A stretch of DNA of 64,000 nucleotides from Adlercreutzia faecimuris. GTDB taxonomy: Bacteria > Actinomycetota > Coriobacteriia > Coriobacteriales > Eggerthellaceae. Within the stretch, counting starts at the first letter, position 1; each line of letters starts with the position of its first letter. Under the pieces are notes generated by a model. The model worked only from the letters and a program-made list of their open reading frames with translations, made no database searches and was not told where the DNA came from. Shown one piece after another: positions 15,001 through 20,162 of this stretch. Location of the stretch: NCBI RefSeq assembly GCF_022669055.1, contig NZ_JAJMLW010000001.1, positions 186,001 through 250,000 on the forward strand, written 5' to 3'. A program made the position numbers and the translations under genes.

Positions 15001-17683
15001 TGACGTTGAGCGAGAGGCGCTTGAAGCCCCTCTCCATGCGGTAGTTGCCATCGCTGCCGGTGTAGACGAAGCGGAACTTGCCGGTGAGGCCCTGCGGGTA
15101 GTTGGACGCATACGACGACTGGGTGAGCTTGACGTCGCCGCGGTTGATGTCGTAGACCTCCCACTCGTCCCACACGTCCGAGGGCAGCGACGCGGTGAGG
15201 CGCTGCCCCTCGTTGCCGTTCTTGCCCTGGGCGTCATTCCACGTAGCGTGGTCATAGGTCTCCTGCATGACGCCGTTGCTGTCGTAGTAGAGGAAGGGGA
15301 TGTCCAGGAGCAGCTGAACGGCGGAATCCGCCTGCTCTTTCTTGTTGTCGCTCGAGGTGCCCAGGTAACCGCCGGACGTGAGCGAGAAGTTGCCGTCCAT
15401 GGTGATGGACGGGGTGTCGGCGTCCTTCACCATGTAGGTATTGCCGCCCAGCTCCTGGCCGCCGCCGGCCTTGGCCGTCAGGTTGGGGTCGAAGAGCTTC
15501 GAGCTCAGCTCCCCCAGGGCGCGCGTGCTGTAGAGCGCCAGGGACGGCATGATGCCGGGGTTGGTGCGCGCGATGGGGCCGCTGGGCAGGTCGGCCTCGT
15601 AGCCGGAGGGCTCGGGCAGCGGGTCGGCCTCGGGGGCGCCGTCGGGCGCGGGGGCCGGGTCGGCGGCCGCGGGCGGCTCCGGATCGTCGGACGCGGGGTC
15701 GTCAGCCGCGGGCGGCTCCGGGTTGTCAGTCGCGGCGTCCGGATCGACCGCAGGGGCCTGGGGCTCGCGCTGGAAGGCGGCGCTCAGCACCGCGTGCTGG
15801 GCGATGGCCACCGTCGAGCCCTTGGCAATGGCGGTGACCTGCGCATCCACCACGACCTCCACTGGCTCGAACGCAGCGGGATCGTCAGCCGACGCGTCGA
15901 GCGCGGCCTCCGCGTAGGGAGCCGCTACGTAGAGGACGCGCTGGCCCTCGGGCTCCACCGTCGCGTCGCTCCCCTCCAGGAGCACCTGGATGCGGCCGTC
16001 CTCGGCCACGGCGTAGGGCAGCGGGGACACGCCCAGCGCCTCCAGGGTGCCGGCGTCGGCGGGGTCGAGCGTCGCACGCTGCTCGTCGGTGAGCGCGGTC
16101 ACGTCGAGCACGACGGCGCCGCCCTTCCCCGGCACGCCCACGAAGCGCGCGTCGGTGCGCGTCGCGTCAGAGGTGTCCACCGCGCCGGCCTCGTCGCGGT
16201 TCTCGACGGTAGCGCCCAGGTCATCGAGGCGATAGGCCATGAGCGCGTCCAGCGGCACGCCGTGGCGGCCCTCGTTATCGGCAGGATAGGCGGCGCTCAC
16301 CGCCACCGTGCGAACCGTCGGCGCGTCCTTAGGGACGGACACGCGAATCAGGCTAGCGAGATACCCCCCCCCGTCAGCTATTTTCGGCTGGGAAGCCAGC
16401 TCGGCCTCAAGAGATGCCTTCGCCGTGGTCTCATCGTTGACCAGGGTGAACGAACCCGCCGCCTTGCGCAGGGCGTCGCCGCGCTGCACGGCGGGAGCCG
16501 GGTCGGCCTCCGTGGCGCGCGGGGTGAAGCTGTGAGCCTCGTAGCCGTAGGTGACGGTGGCGCGCGCCGAGGCGTCTACGACACCCACCAGGCCAAACTC
16601 CAGGTTGGGAATGGGAGTCGACGCGTCCAGCTTGCCGCCGTTGCCGTCCCAGCGCGCCACGATGCGGCCCGAGACGCCCTCCTTGAGCGCGTCGGCGCTC
16701 AGACGCAGGTAGCCGTCTCCGTGCTGCTGCCAGAACGACCAGCCCTCCGGCTCGCCCTCGGCGAACAGGGCCGCGCGCTGGCCGCCGCGATCGAGGGCGC
16801 CCGGGCGCGTGATGCCGCGGCGGGCCTTCCACTCCTCCTGGGAGAGCGTCGTGCGCAGGCTGCCGTCGGCGGCCTCGTAGAGGTACGGCACGTCGAAGGT
16901 GAGCACCACGGCGTCGCCCTCCTCGCTGCCGCCCAGGTAGCCGCCCTCGAGCAGGGCCGACAGGTTGCCCAGCTCGTAGGCGCCCTTGAGGCGCTGGCCC
17001 TTCACGAGGAACGCGCCGTTGGAGGCGAGGGGCGCGCCGTAGAGCGTCAGTGCGGGGCTCAGGCGGCGCAGCACGTCGTCCGTGCCGCCCTTGACCTGGG
17101 GCAGAACCTCATCCGCCGCCGTCAGGCCGGTCGGCATGAGCGCCTTGACGACCTCCTCGTCCACGACGTCCTGCTCGGCGGAGTCCGCGGCGGCGTCGCT
17201 GGCGGACGGGGCAGCGCCCGCGGCGTCGGAAGAGGACTCGTCGCCCGAGCTGGCGGGATCGGATGATCCGGCAGGGGCGGCGTCGGCAGCGGAGTCGTCC
17301 GAGGGGGTGGCCGCATCGCCGGCGTCCTCGCCGGTGGCAGCGGGCTGGGCCAGCGCGCCCGCCGGGGCAGACGGCGCAGCTGCGGCGTCCTGGACGAGCG
17401 GAGCCAGCCCCGTCGTGTCGAACACGGTGACGGCCAGCAGCACCGCCATGGCCGCGGACACCGCCTTCACCCACGGACGCTCCCGGAAGGAGCGGCGATC
17501 CCTCACGCGCGCGCCCGCGCGTATACGAGGAGACGCCGCGGCGCGCGAACGACCGCGAGCGTCAAGGCGCTCGGACGCATGCGGGGAGGCGCCGCCCGAA
17601 AGCGTGCGCTCCGCTTCCGGCACGTCGGAACGCGCCGGCTGGCTATGGACATGACAAGAGGCTGAGAACTTCTGCTCGCTCAT
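1..17683 (-). CDS. Giant surface protein, N-terminal 5,894 residues (runs off the left edge)
   Basis: The reading frame is open from ATG at 17683 to the window edge, so the C-terminus and any sortase motif lie outside. A GGGA-type Shine-Dalgarno lies seven bases before the ATG. Residues 1-70 are Arg/Ala-rich and cytosolic. A signal-anchor follows at about 71-88 (RPWVKAVS then MAVLLAVT), then an acidic Asp/Ala/Ser stretch. The rest is a beta-rich extracellular region with no enzyme motif that I recognise. It is colinear with the giant at 23827-60852: WTGFHTTK near residue 2240 here and 2850 there, AWLATSS near 4540 and 6240, GGVHPDG near 5660 and 7410, IVDWQVP near 5880 and 7650. It lacks the InlB-like block of the paralogue, and residues 438-440 are encoded by nine consecutive G. 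Probable role is cell-wall adhesin or stalk; the role is inferred, the paralogy is seen. Confidence 0.9.
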   Translation of the reverse strand, partial: MSEQKFSASCHVHSQPARSDVPEAERTLSGGASPHASERLDARGRSRAAASPRIRAGARVRDRRSFRERPWVKAVSAAMAVLLAVTVFDTTGLAPLVQDAAAAPSAPAGALAQPAATGEDAGDAATPSDDSAADAAPAGSSDPASSGDESSSDAAGAAPSASDAAADSAEQDVVDEEVVKALMPTGLTAADEVLPQVKGGTDDVLRRLSPALTLYGAPLASNGAFLVKGQRLKGAYELGNLSALLEGGYLGGSEEGDAVVLTFDVPYLYEAADGSLRTTLSQEEWKARRGITRPGALDRGGQRAALFAEGEPEGWSFWQQHGDGYLRLSADALKEGVSGRIVARWDGNGGKLDASTPIPNLEFGLVGVVDASARATVTYGYEAHSFTPRATEADPAPAVQRGDALRKAAGSFTLVNDETTAKASLEAELASQPKIADGGGYLASLIRVSVPKDAPTVRTVAVSAAYPADNEGRHGVPLDALMAYRLDDLGATVENRDEAGAVDTSDATRTDARFVGVPGKGGAVVLDVTALTDEQRATLDPADAGTLEALGVSPLPYAVAEDGRIQVLLEGSDATVEPEGQRVLYVAAPYAEAALDASADDPAAFEPVEVVVDAQVTAIAKGSTVAIAQHAVLSAAFQREPQAPAVDPDAATDNPEPPAADDPASDDPEPPAAADPAPAPDGAPEADPLPEPSGYEADLPSGPIARTNPGIMPSLALYSTRALGELSSKLFDPNLTAKAGGGQELGGNTYMVKDADTPSITMDGNFSLTSGGYLGTSSDNKKEQADSAVQLLLDIPFLYYDSNGVMQETYDHATWNDAQGKNGNEGQRLTASLPSDVWDEWEVYDINRGDVKLTQSSYASNYPQGLTGKFRFVYTGSDGNYRMERGFKRLSLNVKFQGAVPENTGGSILYGAQYNSYTDSKGNTTTSSVPVYIGTGSDSTSGTMRTATFIKTNLDWEYDMKCVGTPILWDRYNYMVYEATVKNVSESTDSLIDYLSFFFNFPNYVQDGQGMITKDVCAWSYDPDTGATTKLEGASISDGHTLIGKPGQGGILIYDVTDKDEEYAELDLDTFSNAEELGLQPLYYSTGGQDGMMSLIVHENQMGGPLRAPGPDTPADQVHDEKKLVIAMPYTTNFTAELDPSAEGGKRYPAVEMKASPTVWFGGRGENNDYGWTKQTGITSEFKAAKLNMEVSKYVIDPATNRATMTASGPLGYPVSYILDGMTTAGSNVPLYGRDLQLDVDESQRVGAELRDTLPDGFELQSLVFTVNQSDESDPAVGPQLTDWYYANAAQMVQVEVADASGATSWVNVGTPQQTASTPTSVTYRLGISDAEADKVPGTGIAEILEAQGIAAIPQKQYAPGQQPSRTFTGQFRVLFKSPLPKNVAVASSVKVTGTMHKSNQNYVNDASILYGQKRWLAAPKEAYESLPLTSNDASATFKPISTSPKVVAGAYSTYGGDVTGGVYEKKTKEALVREPDAGWRFHVSNSAVSKMEPAKLTITGLCSQDTLTGKRDDFTAKKVVLSKDLLANAEISEVKITYYPRENVGGSWQIGALPQTVTLTGDQVKALVDNNPTITVDGVAQPNPDYEHAVIPLSRWANGYLSQVEVVMDSFEGSAPGAGEDAFVDINGTPTRVQDIPVTAVFATDYHVPNPVNQSYTDTATLRSMYVPIKPRITPSFGWNDGTADHWDSASAPEKVPYRWGDGDGEEAWYSYTLENDSDYLMRDYNLDMVVNDLAETADPDNGNQTVVRGFVPEELRLAGFHRGVVDAATGEEGWLQQGEGSVEYIEVFGLSDTLQFDPAKDEGLVPLKRWSMAELEPYLEDAGDGTSTLKLPLDEGLDGQTVKSVRIHFGAVRKRALASNGTAVRALILGRADTHGTNLDERVSTDCAAYPTTAEYGTGSEVRPKAHKVMVIKPFAATVEAYAHKPVGVRPNEANAVDQAAPLEVANYSEDVGYRFVVANRQQARSDKSMVTLDIESLSGLLPAPVSRVMGYKTRTLTFTEGLFSLGTVAQADGSEASALKEMRFFFRPASGTANMGTAVDVTLTAAELKALLDASATPGSFTIDLATGAFAAFKDRYLERVEIEYAGIDPVAAGKEVTVTTHGTANWWYKRVNGKDYDNLDARARVIQQGALDTKGSFDKASALQVFRPALELHTFGQYGEWDYTDTHTTDDGASMDGSRTLTTVPYDRDFKLFTRLWNQRGYSTLDDVDVKTTLPLKWETGIAQADGSTVSAWTGFHTTKITVAHPFLECFEDEGLVGTVVLKGYVDDDGTTAREVVLEPADDYVPGAGKLPTKFVVKSSTVTPDASDPDYARLSELAVTDDGLVIGEEFLYFWGIANLASAELHSWKNMDWEHSAAGKEAQTFTFDGYTDANFATTERMTTTATNHLNGIREAPLGSDYEVLRRDGSDVYVSKMYFDTVSRSGFWDNGTGTAGTDRFNQGTDGSWDSTHWKADSYTAGGESNGALDAGYKAQVSLLADFRQVNSGPGAQSYAPEWSCHTEQGGASYVGALTYNSGALIHLTQTMPAGYFDAYYVKVRSAAVPYLKGITVTYKNGDKLYVSEQEIRDAWASGEAFSKQADVDGQKYFRLNLLKTNAAGQPEASFGSSAEADQYARKDGIADYQSVGEPGNPVTSITYDVSINQGQFATAANLFADGTFEASGDAWQSAGQPDYGTWYGVSNGDWADWLNKMAFETTGRTYAVTGGDGVNVQSSVTMEVGGDLSGNVRPQHKAVTRYNAPKGPNSSDIKSNWSYQDYICHDSYWSHHHMEGRMRHLVTNQHLIVHEDGNYVRKDTVTNASGAYGNRLGNYGYEDARFADDYHYAMSFYRKNIRWFYNSTDYRSGDDWYDTYASFADRITLHDTLPKCIPDSDLEYYGYLSTGFHFLKDSGVWKHLSDYENASITLTTRQWDAAGDSYAEGAARTIVVRRDGQYEVTYDGSGAVTGQTKLNDQGLDYMVANPGSTGDGFLKFGRPDEREAAVIANAYGTYTTNPDGTEDYNRTGAEPATVPLKENEFVTSYVMDLGPYYGNGDSTSEIAGNPVDRDAADAATDFYLLGRPYIYKGEKNPLTGSVSDKADATNSFNARYYRYADPLKPLASGGWKASSNAGVEHQESDRGYYLGYLIPFKDNYSLNAKNNNASDVSMYDYARDNKTPNLAEFEARFWNSEDEDMGLALDARPDGPNRIAHISHARLTSELHDTFRLQKVYVPAEFVPDHTGHDVTWFQANKFTLTIRNTVGTTTLTKDVVLTWKDMRDAGILSDAPLASGDHAGDYVIDVEKYLRDHADELTLSYQAVDATNTIPGFKGDATVDLTYAKPAVAKVSFEFDSPNADRAKPETMLDSGEYLSPLRERNLTASAGATSQLVDRDGKALPAGTQPHYTYAFDGVYVDRTVENFKAATATTATDLEAGRWDYTSTPTFCKDGNDFDTWKLPNKLVVDQVATKDPNFKALADQSKNTAAPTANYLLSHRLAIMETSLTRGKTVQTDAGAQTVFAYDFDDRSITTPVSYDPASGEVSDIPNGDVYAGDYIEYLLYVGTDEWLDEAAKEPSLPLEQVDARFDTAPGQRVVGWEVAKVQKADGTWVNGNATGLDVKAFISADDGSAQRPAPEKTDLSLDAGAEGLSQNRDLLFQIGEYDAADPDASGIAPGKGLWLRVITQATDELNDDPDYHDDGNTAYEDDNPSYQNQTVESNFYAVARPKHGYTQYRATSLSHGKGGLDWENKTGYATDSTSPGSALEPIRYASVNDIALRYDGKGQLAARDYSNIRFHYHKDDVIKLDAQFTTNTPSNSAVTADGDGNPAQLTVSDIENYTRHTNDLQVTVRFTDGNVGGDPSGKVLFELTETPKIAASNKTVLTEGGAVVDLRYPKDMPANGVGPAEGEDGALVPGRPAIKVEYFDSGYPAATADPAAYALQPAALMTGTDLARAASAPGKWVSYAELVARYGTATPDATDEGHSANGNLFRKVTGVRWTYYDVPATKDGAAPYELEDVALVGVGRYADLRALSAQLPSSEQANSWTPTDAADLALTHYHNESTVLDFYDDPVAGAAPAPAAPGAAVEHGQWLTKQDEGATRTLKVYRRTPVMQFQGQVFQTEAMAEAAWDVNAAQKLGYVPGEQFWYKNSLKNVPKGTNPGIRELEGDLYNPVLYERIPSDYLKTTDGGQIDAAYLESVLQVRWTDRDGDDVSAARLKGMRLKVEAVAEGSGEALDYGGAMTYARAAATRGHAGYRAFTDLNPTAANASRPTEFTLLKISWVADGDDAGSEVDPDDAASRPVDVATPGNSRMEVGDLIEVWFPVRAAVDGLPQVYLDLGATGALTGNAGVEPAYFPRMGEYYYYPYAYGNSASGRINQMNGTIFDGTHEMGSPVYVNTASNLMDLDSLLLDSAFSGDKAEQTDVWEMFDGSLTWIPGVETTHQPYYNWWDVNNWGVEGSRGIFLDEDVRTARNKQRVRYTPRPYADTVGDAKGLLPSSTRYEGWWDSGSANTGGTAQANDNGSSLTNRYVRDYYSFVTKARTQGDMDSQTERWGSTVPLVWSETRVHMQKAWLATSSDFITDQDSDAKASRKYPSGVDSRYWWRVGDTDYAGQRLRDRSGLMNGHYVTALEYNQDFTSQLIAYNYGDRTLDGVEFTYVMPRGVEPKFADNAAADGIDMGDLAALSALLNDEATAKAYVMTNRGTPQDQQYDPHVSDKTWDPIDQAKVRIEVLQSPASAYAGYDAPSAAQDPGVYRSGATPTVADLSADTEKSTYTSVPSDSANAHSAEYRDSSQPWVIRVTVEHDLGKWYGRAIDGTDANTADPDEYGDNGYQIAVNLASHVFGSNEDGAWYDRLLTRPVDVKPAGDDTAAGQEPSKSSAYYQVMDVDHFEGGHHEGQKHMQVYGMDWKETINTRWLGEQTYQQLYGSPNMPSINGYTIQNATVRTDEGNAMGSVARNDGFDGFWSKAYKGGDAAVGADAVVYAQTGTRAVQRKPLVRVWNTIGENGVSGDSTDYYLAAETDTRQLNIHVENRYWWDQYARYSWYNWVQEQRTANYTTNGGQKGDLILPVVTTVLPEGMAPVHRGTRKPYGEWPGVEQEMDLADWDVAYSYNAYAGNTAEVTANEANDWKGANFRATVTYEQVNPETSYDDDEPQYRFVVRFTAKGDDLDHAEDAEQRIPALGMDTFKFDISLVEEPEWPEEPDHLEAGRANENIRTYVTSKMTGYQFLTDNDIANNPFTVGAPARYRGETSVGDNHHVVDRYFDKRLDAPVESYLTTWRDDSSSEGRHNDTTPRISDTYEKDSHRPADYQDQSDYYKRWVRFMETGALPRNYYNDGTQTREGVQKSPLTGYFGKYTETDGTYGAGLKSVALAGPEGDKGLNASDYTFRRQYALSSATTQGLNGNDAAEVTEKFQAKTADAPRTHTDAGVYATLKLRFVSPTFSSSYEAELEPADRPRDDDPATWSGASTSTGKGAQGTNVLNNDGTVSAAGDPDKPFEYADTPWFAATLRCANPDGTASVGGRGALNHGKLVFALYLPDFVTFYDHDKLVNAEDDATGAFERYLADYEGDDYAFYVERTYKDRHNGNAVTHEKLTPKQLVARGWTVNVTTQPAYDENNFTDPDYGKPDADDPTDAPDDPTVKPKAHEGEVVVFELAPPDDASDEEFDKYDSLLAAYWGGVHPDGYLGYQDVVTLKVRTRVDSLGSEESATDGMLVDGRPVGYKEQMDTIRSWDGESCQAYYTTEERQLQWMQGDDWDHTYTAGDKAGTTASKPVRPDDPLADFGVDDFAAQSPVRFFLSGTKAQDSPAYVDQVTGDEMPAIDLDCDGEYDDVYVGAQAGWFRVRKPMASVRADTAVLRRQITDPDFTTVTLADDGHDGGNNQFYLTQAINTGGAVNSFIVDWQVPWWSTGDSTIT

Positions 17684-17773
17684 GTTCGATCCCTTTTGTT
17701 CAGTTGCGTTTCCACCGCGCCGCTTGCCCGACGGCGCCGGTCAATACGGCGAAAAAGCCTGGTTACCGGCGTA

Positions 17774-17802
17774 ATTGTAATGGCTTTGATACCCTCCGGC
17801 AA
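17774..17802 (-). promoter_or_regulatory. Promoter of the left giant gene
   Basis: On the minus strand TTGCCG (17797-17802) and TACAAT (17774-17779) are separated by exactly 17 bases. The predicted start near 17767 gives an 84-base leader to the ATG at 17683. This is the best sigma70-type promoter I see in the window. Confidence 0.6.
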
Positions 17803-17837
17803 CTTTTTTGGCAAAGCGCCCGCAAGGCGGGCACGGA

Positions 17838-17857
17838 ATGTAACTGATCGTTTACAT
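17838..17857. promoter_or_regulatory. Dyad element upstream of the left giant promoter
   Basis: ATGTAACTGATCGTTTACAT has arms ATGTAA and TTACAT around an 8-base centre. It is centred about 80 bases upstream of the predicted transcription start, a position typical of activator sites. The same 20 bases with one change occur at 60772-60791, at the start of the other giant gene. Confidence 0.5.
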
Positions 17858-17885
17858 TTCTTCCTCACGCTCTTCATTTTTTGAC

Positions 17886-17918
17886 AAAAAAAGCCCCTGA
17901 CTCGAAAGTCAGGGGCTT
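17886..17918 (-). terminator. Intrinsic terminator after rplI
   Basis: A perfect 12-bp stem (17891-17902 with 17907-17918) closes on a CGAA tetraloop and is followed on the minus strand by seven T. It sits 43 bases after the rplI stop and separates the ribosomal operon from the left giant gene. Confidence 0.92.
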
Positions 17919-17961
17919 GGCGCTTGAAGCTCTTCGGAGCCTTGGCGGGAGCGGCGAGCGG

Positions 17962-18549
17962 CTACTCCTCGACCTCGGTGACCTCAGCCTCGACGGTGCC
18001 GTCCTCGGACACCTGGGCGTCGATCTCCACCATCTCGTCCGCCGGAGACTCGGCGATGTCGATGGCCTCCTCCAGCGCGTCGATGGCGTCCTCGGCCTCC
18101 ACGTCCTCGCGGCCCACGACCACCTGAACGGTAGCCTTGATGTCGCGGTAGAGGGAGACGGTCACAGGATGCACGCCGGCAACCTTGATCGGCTTGCCCA
18201 GCTCGACGCGACGCTTGTCGATCTCGGCATCCACGGCGGCCTGGATGGCGTCGGCGACCATGACGGAGGTGACGGAGCCGAACAGCTGCCCCTCCTCGCC
18301 CACCTGGGCGTCCACGGTGACCTTCAGGTCGTCCAGCTTCGCCTTGAGCGCCTCGGCGTTGGCGATGCGGGTCTCCTCGCGCTTGGCGATGTTGTGCTTG
18401 CGCTGCTCCAGCTGCTTCAGATTGCCCTTAGTGGCCAGAACGGCATAGCCCTGGGTGAGCAGGTAGTTGTTGGCGAAGCCGCGGGCCACGTCGATGACGT
18501 CGCCTTCGCCGCCCTTGCCCTTGAGCTCCTTCAGAAGAATAACTTTCAT
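17962..18549 (-). CDS. rplI: 50S ribosomal protein L9
   Basis: Binds 23S rRNA at the base of the L1 stalk of the large subunit. The N-terminus MKVILLKELKGKG and the following GEGDVIDVARGFANNYL match the L9 signature, and the central helix and C-terminal domain follow. An AGGAGGT Shine-Dalgarno four bases before the ATG fixes the start. At 195 residues it is longer than the usual 148-150: the last 45 or so residues form a strongly acidic Glu/Asp/Ala tail. It is the last gene of the rpsF-ssb-rpsR-rplI operon. In many bacteria dnaB follows rplI; here a giant surface-protein gene follows instead. Confidence 0.96.
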   Translation of the reverse strand: MKVILLKELKGKGGEGDVIDVARGFANNYLLTQGYAVLATKGNLKQLEQRKHNIAKREETRIANAEALKAKLDDLKVTVDAQVGEEGQLFGSVTSVMVADAIQAAVDAEIDKRRVELGKPIKVAGVHPVTVSLYRDIKATVQVVVGREDVEAEDAIDALEEAIDIAESPADEMVEIDAQVSEDGTVEAEVTEVEE

Positions 18550-18563
18550 GGGGACCTCCTAGC

Positions 18564-18824
18564 CTAGCGGTTGCGGCGGTCGCCACGGCCGCTGACAGCG
18601 GGAACCGCATACGGCATCAGGGCCATCTCGCGAGCACGCTTCACGGCGTTCGCGACATCACGCTGGTGCTGGGTGCAGGCGCCCGTCACGCGGCGGGGCT
18701 TGATCTTACCGCGGTCGGTAACATACTTGCGCAGCATCTGGGTATCTTTGTAGTCGATGTACTCCACGTCGTCCTTGCAGAACTGGCAGTACTTGCGACG
18801 AGGCTGCTTTGCATAATCGGCCAT
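18564..18824 (-). CDS. rpsR: 30S ribosomal protein S18
   Basis: Small-subunit platform protein that pairs with S6. The 86 residues contain the family core ([17 protein letters not shown], then [17 protein letters not shown], then MALMPY). The N-terminal CQFC is a Cys pair common in zinc-binding versions of S18; zinc binding here is inferred from that pair alone. An AAAGAGG Shine-Dalgarno precedes the ATG. The gene lies 14 bases upstream of rplI and 23 bases downstream of ssb, so one operon is likely. Confidence 0.97.
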   Translation of the reverse strand: MADYAKQPRRKYCQFCKDDVEYIDYKDTQMLRKYVTDRGKIKPRRVTGACTQHQRDVANAVKRAREMALMPYAVPAVSGRGDRRNR

Positions 18825-18847
18825 TGCATTAACCTCTTTCGTTTCGC

Positions 18848-19306
18848 TTAGAACGGGATGTCTTCGTCATAGACCGAAGAAGAGGCGTCGATGACCGGGG
18901 CCGCCGGCGCGTTGTACGCCGGAGCCGGGGCCGAGTAGGCCGGGGCGTCGTAGCCGCCGGACTGCTGAGCACCGCTGTTGCGGCTCGACATGAACTCGAG
19001 CTCGTCGACGATCACCTCGATCTTGCTGCGCTTCTGCCCGTCGCGCTCCCACTGGCTCCAGCGGAGCTTGCCCTCGATGGACACCTTGGTGCCCTTGCTC
19101 AGGTACTGGGAGAGGCTCTGGGCGCGCGTGCCGAACATGGTGCAGTCGATGAAGTTCGGGTAGTCCTCCCACTCGCCGGTCTGCTGGTTCTTGCGGCGGT
19201 CGTTGACCGCCACGCCGAAGCCGAGCACCGGCATACCCGAGGCCGTAGAGCGCAGCTCGGGATCGCGGGTAAGGTTGCCGCTGATGATAACGCGGTTGAT
19301 GCTCAT
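18848..19306 (-). CDS. ssb: Single-stranded DNA-binding protein (primary copy)
   Basis: Coats single-stranded DNA in replication and repair and recruits partners through its C-terminal tip. Residues 1-105 form the OB-fold ([41 protein letters not shown]). A Gly/Ala/Pro/Tyr-rich linker leads to the tip YDEDIPF, the normal acidic partner-binding motif. I prefer the ATG at 19306 (MSINRV), which has AAGAGG at normal spacing, over a GTG two codons upstream that overlaps the Shine-Dalgarno. It lies between rpsF and rpsR, the classic bacterial order. A second ssb lies 0.9 kb upstream. Confidence 0.96.
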   Translation of the reverse strand: MSINRVIISGNLTRDPELRSTASGMPVLGFGVAVNDRRKNQQTGEWEDYPNFIDCTMFGTRAQSLSQYLSKGTKVSIEGKLRWSQWERDGQKRSKIEVIVDELEFMSSRNSGAQQSGGYDAPAYSAPAPAYNAPAAPVIDASSSVYDEDIPF

Positions 19307-19360
19307 TTCCACCTCTTCTCAAGCCGGGGGCGCCGCAGGGGCGCCACCCTGATTTCACTA

Positions 19361-19654
19361 CTAATCGCGGTCGGTGCGGGCGACGATCATGTGACGCACC
19401 ACGGCATCGGTGATGCGCAGCACGCGATCGAGCTCGGCGATGGACTGGGGATCAGCGTGGAAATCAATGAGGGTGTAATCACCGTCGGTGAGACCATTGA
19501 TCTCATAAGCGAGTTTGCGCTTGCCCCACGCCTCGACGTTGTCGACCTTGCCCTCGCCAGCGGCGATGGCGGTCTCGATGCGCTTCATGACACCAGCGCG
19601 ATTCTCTTCGTCGATAGTGGGAGCGACAATGAACAGCAGTTCGTAAGCCTTCAT
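19361..19654 (-). CDS. rpsF: 30S ribosomal protein S6
   Basis: Small-subunit protein that forms a heterodimer with S18. The 97 residues begin MKAYELLFIV and contain WGKRKLAYEINGLTDG, the S6 signature, with VVRHMIVARTD near the end. A full AAGGAGGTGA Shine-Dalgarno sits four bases before the ATG, the strongest ribosome-binding site in the window. It is the first gene of the operon with ssb, rpsR and rplI, and its leader contains a GC-rich hairpin. Confidence 0.97.
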   Translation of the reverse strand: MKAYELLFIVAPTIDEENRAGVMKRIETAIAAGEGKVDNVEAWGKRKLAYEINGLTDGDYTLIDFHADPQSIAELDRVLRITDAVVRHMIVARTDRD

Positions 19655-19679
19655 CAGCTCACCTCCTTTGGACTGTACG

Positions 19680-19709
19680 GCCCCGGGCTGATGAAGGCAC
19701 GACCGGGGC
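19680..19709 (-). promoter_or_regulatory. GC-rich hairpin in the rpsF leader, possible S6:S18 autoregulatory element
   Basis: The arms GCCCCGG and CCGGGGC form a perfect 7-bp stem with a 16-base loop, between the predicted promoter and the rpsF Shine-Dalgarno. Leaders bound by the S6:S18 complex are known in this position in many bacteria. I cannot confirm the specific bulge of that RNA family, so the assignment is by position only. Confidence 0.35.
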
Positions 19710-19725
19710 AGGAAATAGCCTGCCT

Positions 19726-19754
19726 ATTCTAGCAAACCCGGTCACGTGCCCCAA
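19726..19754 (-). promoter_or_regulatory. Probable promoter of the rpsF operon
   Basis: TAGAAT (19726-19731) is a good -10 box. The hexamer 17 bases upstream is TTGGGG (19749-19754), a poor -35 match. The predicted leader is about 65 bases. Confidence 0.4.
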
Positions 19755-20162
19755 ACAAGACACGCCAACTCCACATTTGCCACCCGCGACGACGAGGGGA
19801 GGGTCGGGGCGGGGGGCGGAGGCGCGGGCGGGCTGGACGCGCGGCGGGGCTGGGACGCGAGAACGGGGGCGGGGCCGAGGCTGGCGGCGCCTACGGCGAG
19901 GGGGCGGCCCGGACTGGCGGCAGGAGCTGGCCCCGACGGCGCTGCGCCAGGTGCCGGCGGCGGGCGCGGGGCCGGCGGGCTGGACACGGGCGGAGGGGCG
20001 GCGCTACGCCAGGCTCCGGGGGGCTCGGCGCGGACGGAGGCGGGGCGCGGGCTTCGGCCGCATTGGGTCGCCGATACCCCGTGCCATCAGCGCGGGTCGG
20101 GCGCCTCCCCGCCTCCTGGGCGGAAAGGCGCCCGACTCGTTGTGAAGCGCCGGACGCGGATG
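19755..20162. other. GC-rich low-complexity spacer without a supported gene
   Basis: Apart from some 30 bases next to the rpsF promoter, the stretch is almost pure G/C with many G runs on the plus strand. Open frames exist on both strands, but none has a credible ribosome-binding site, domain or normal amino-acid composition. I see no RNA gene and no terminator here. Confidence 0.6.

Noticed and set aside
17684-17880. Small plus- and minus-strand frames between the left giant and the rplI terminator
   Set aside because: The stretch holds the giant promoter and operator; the frames have no supporting signals.
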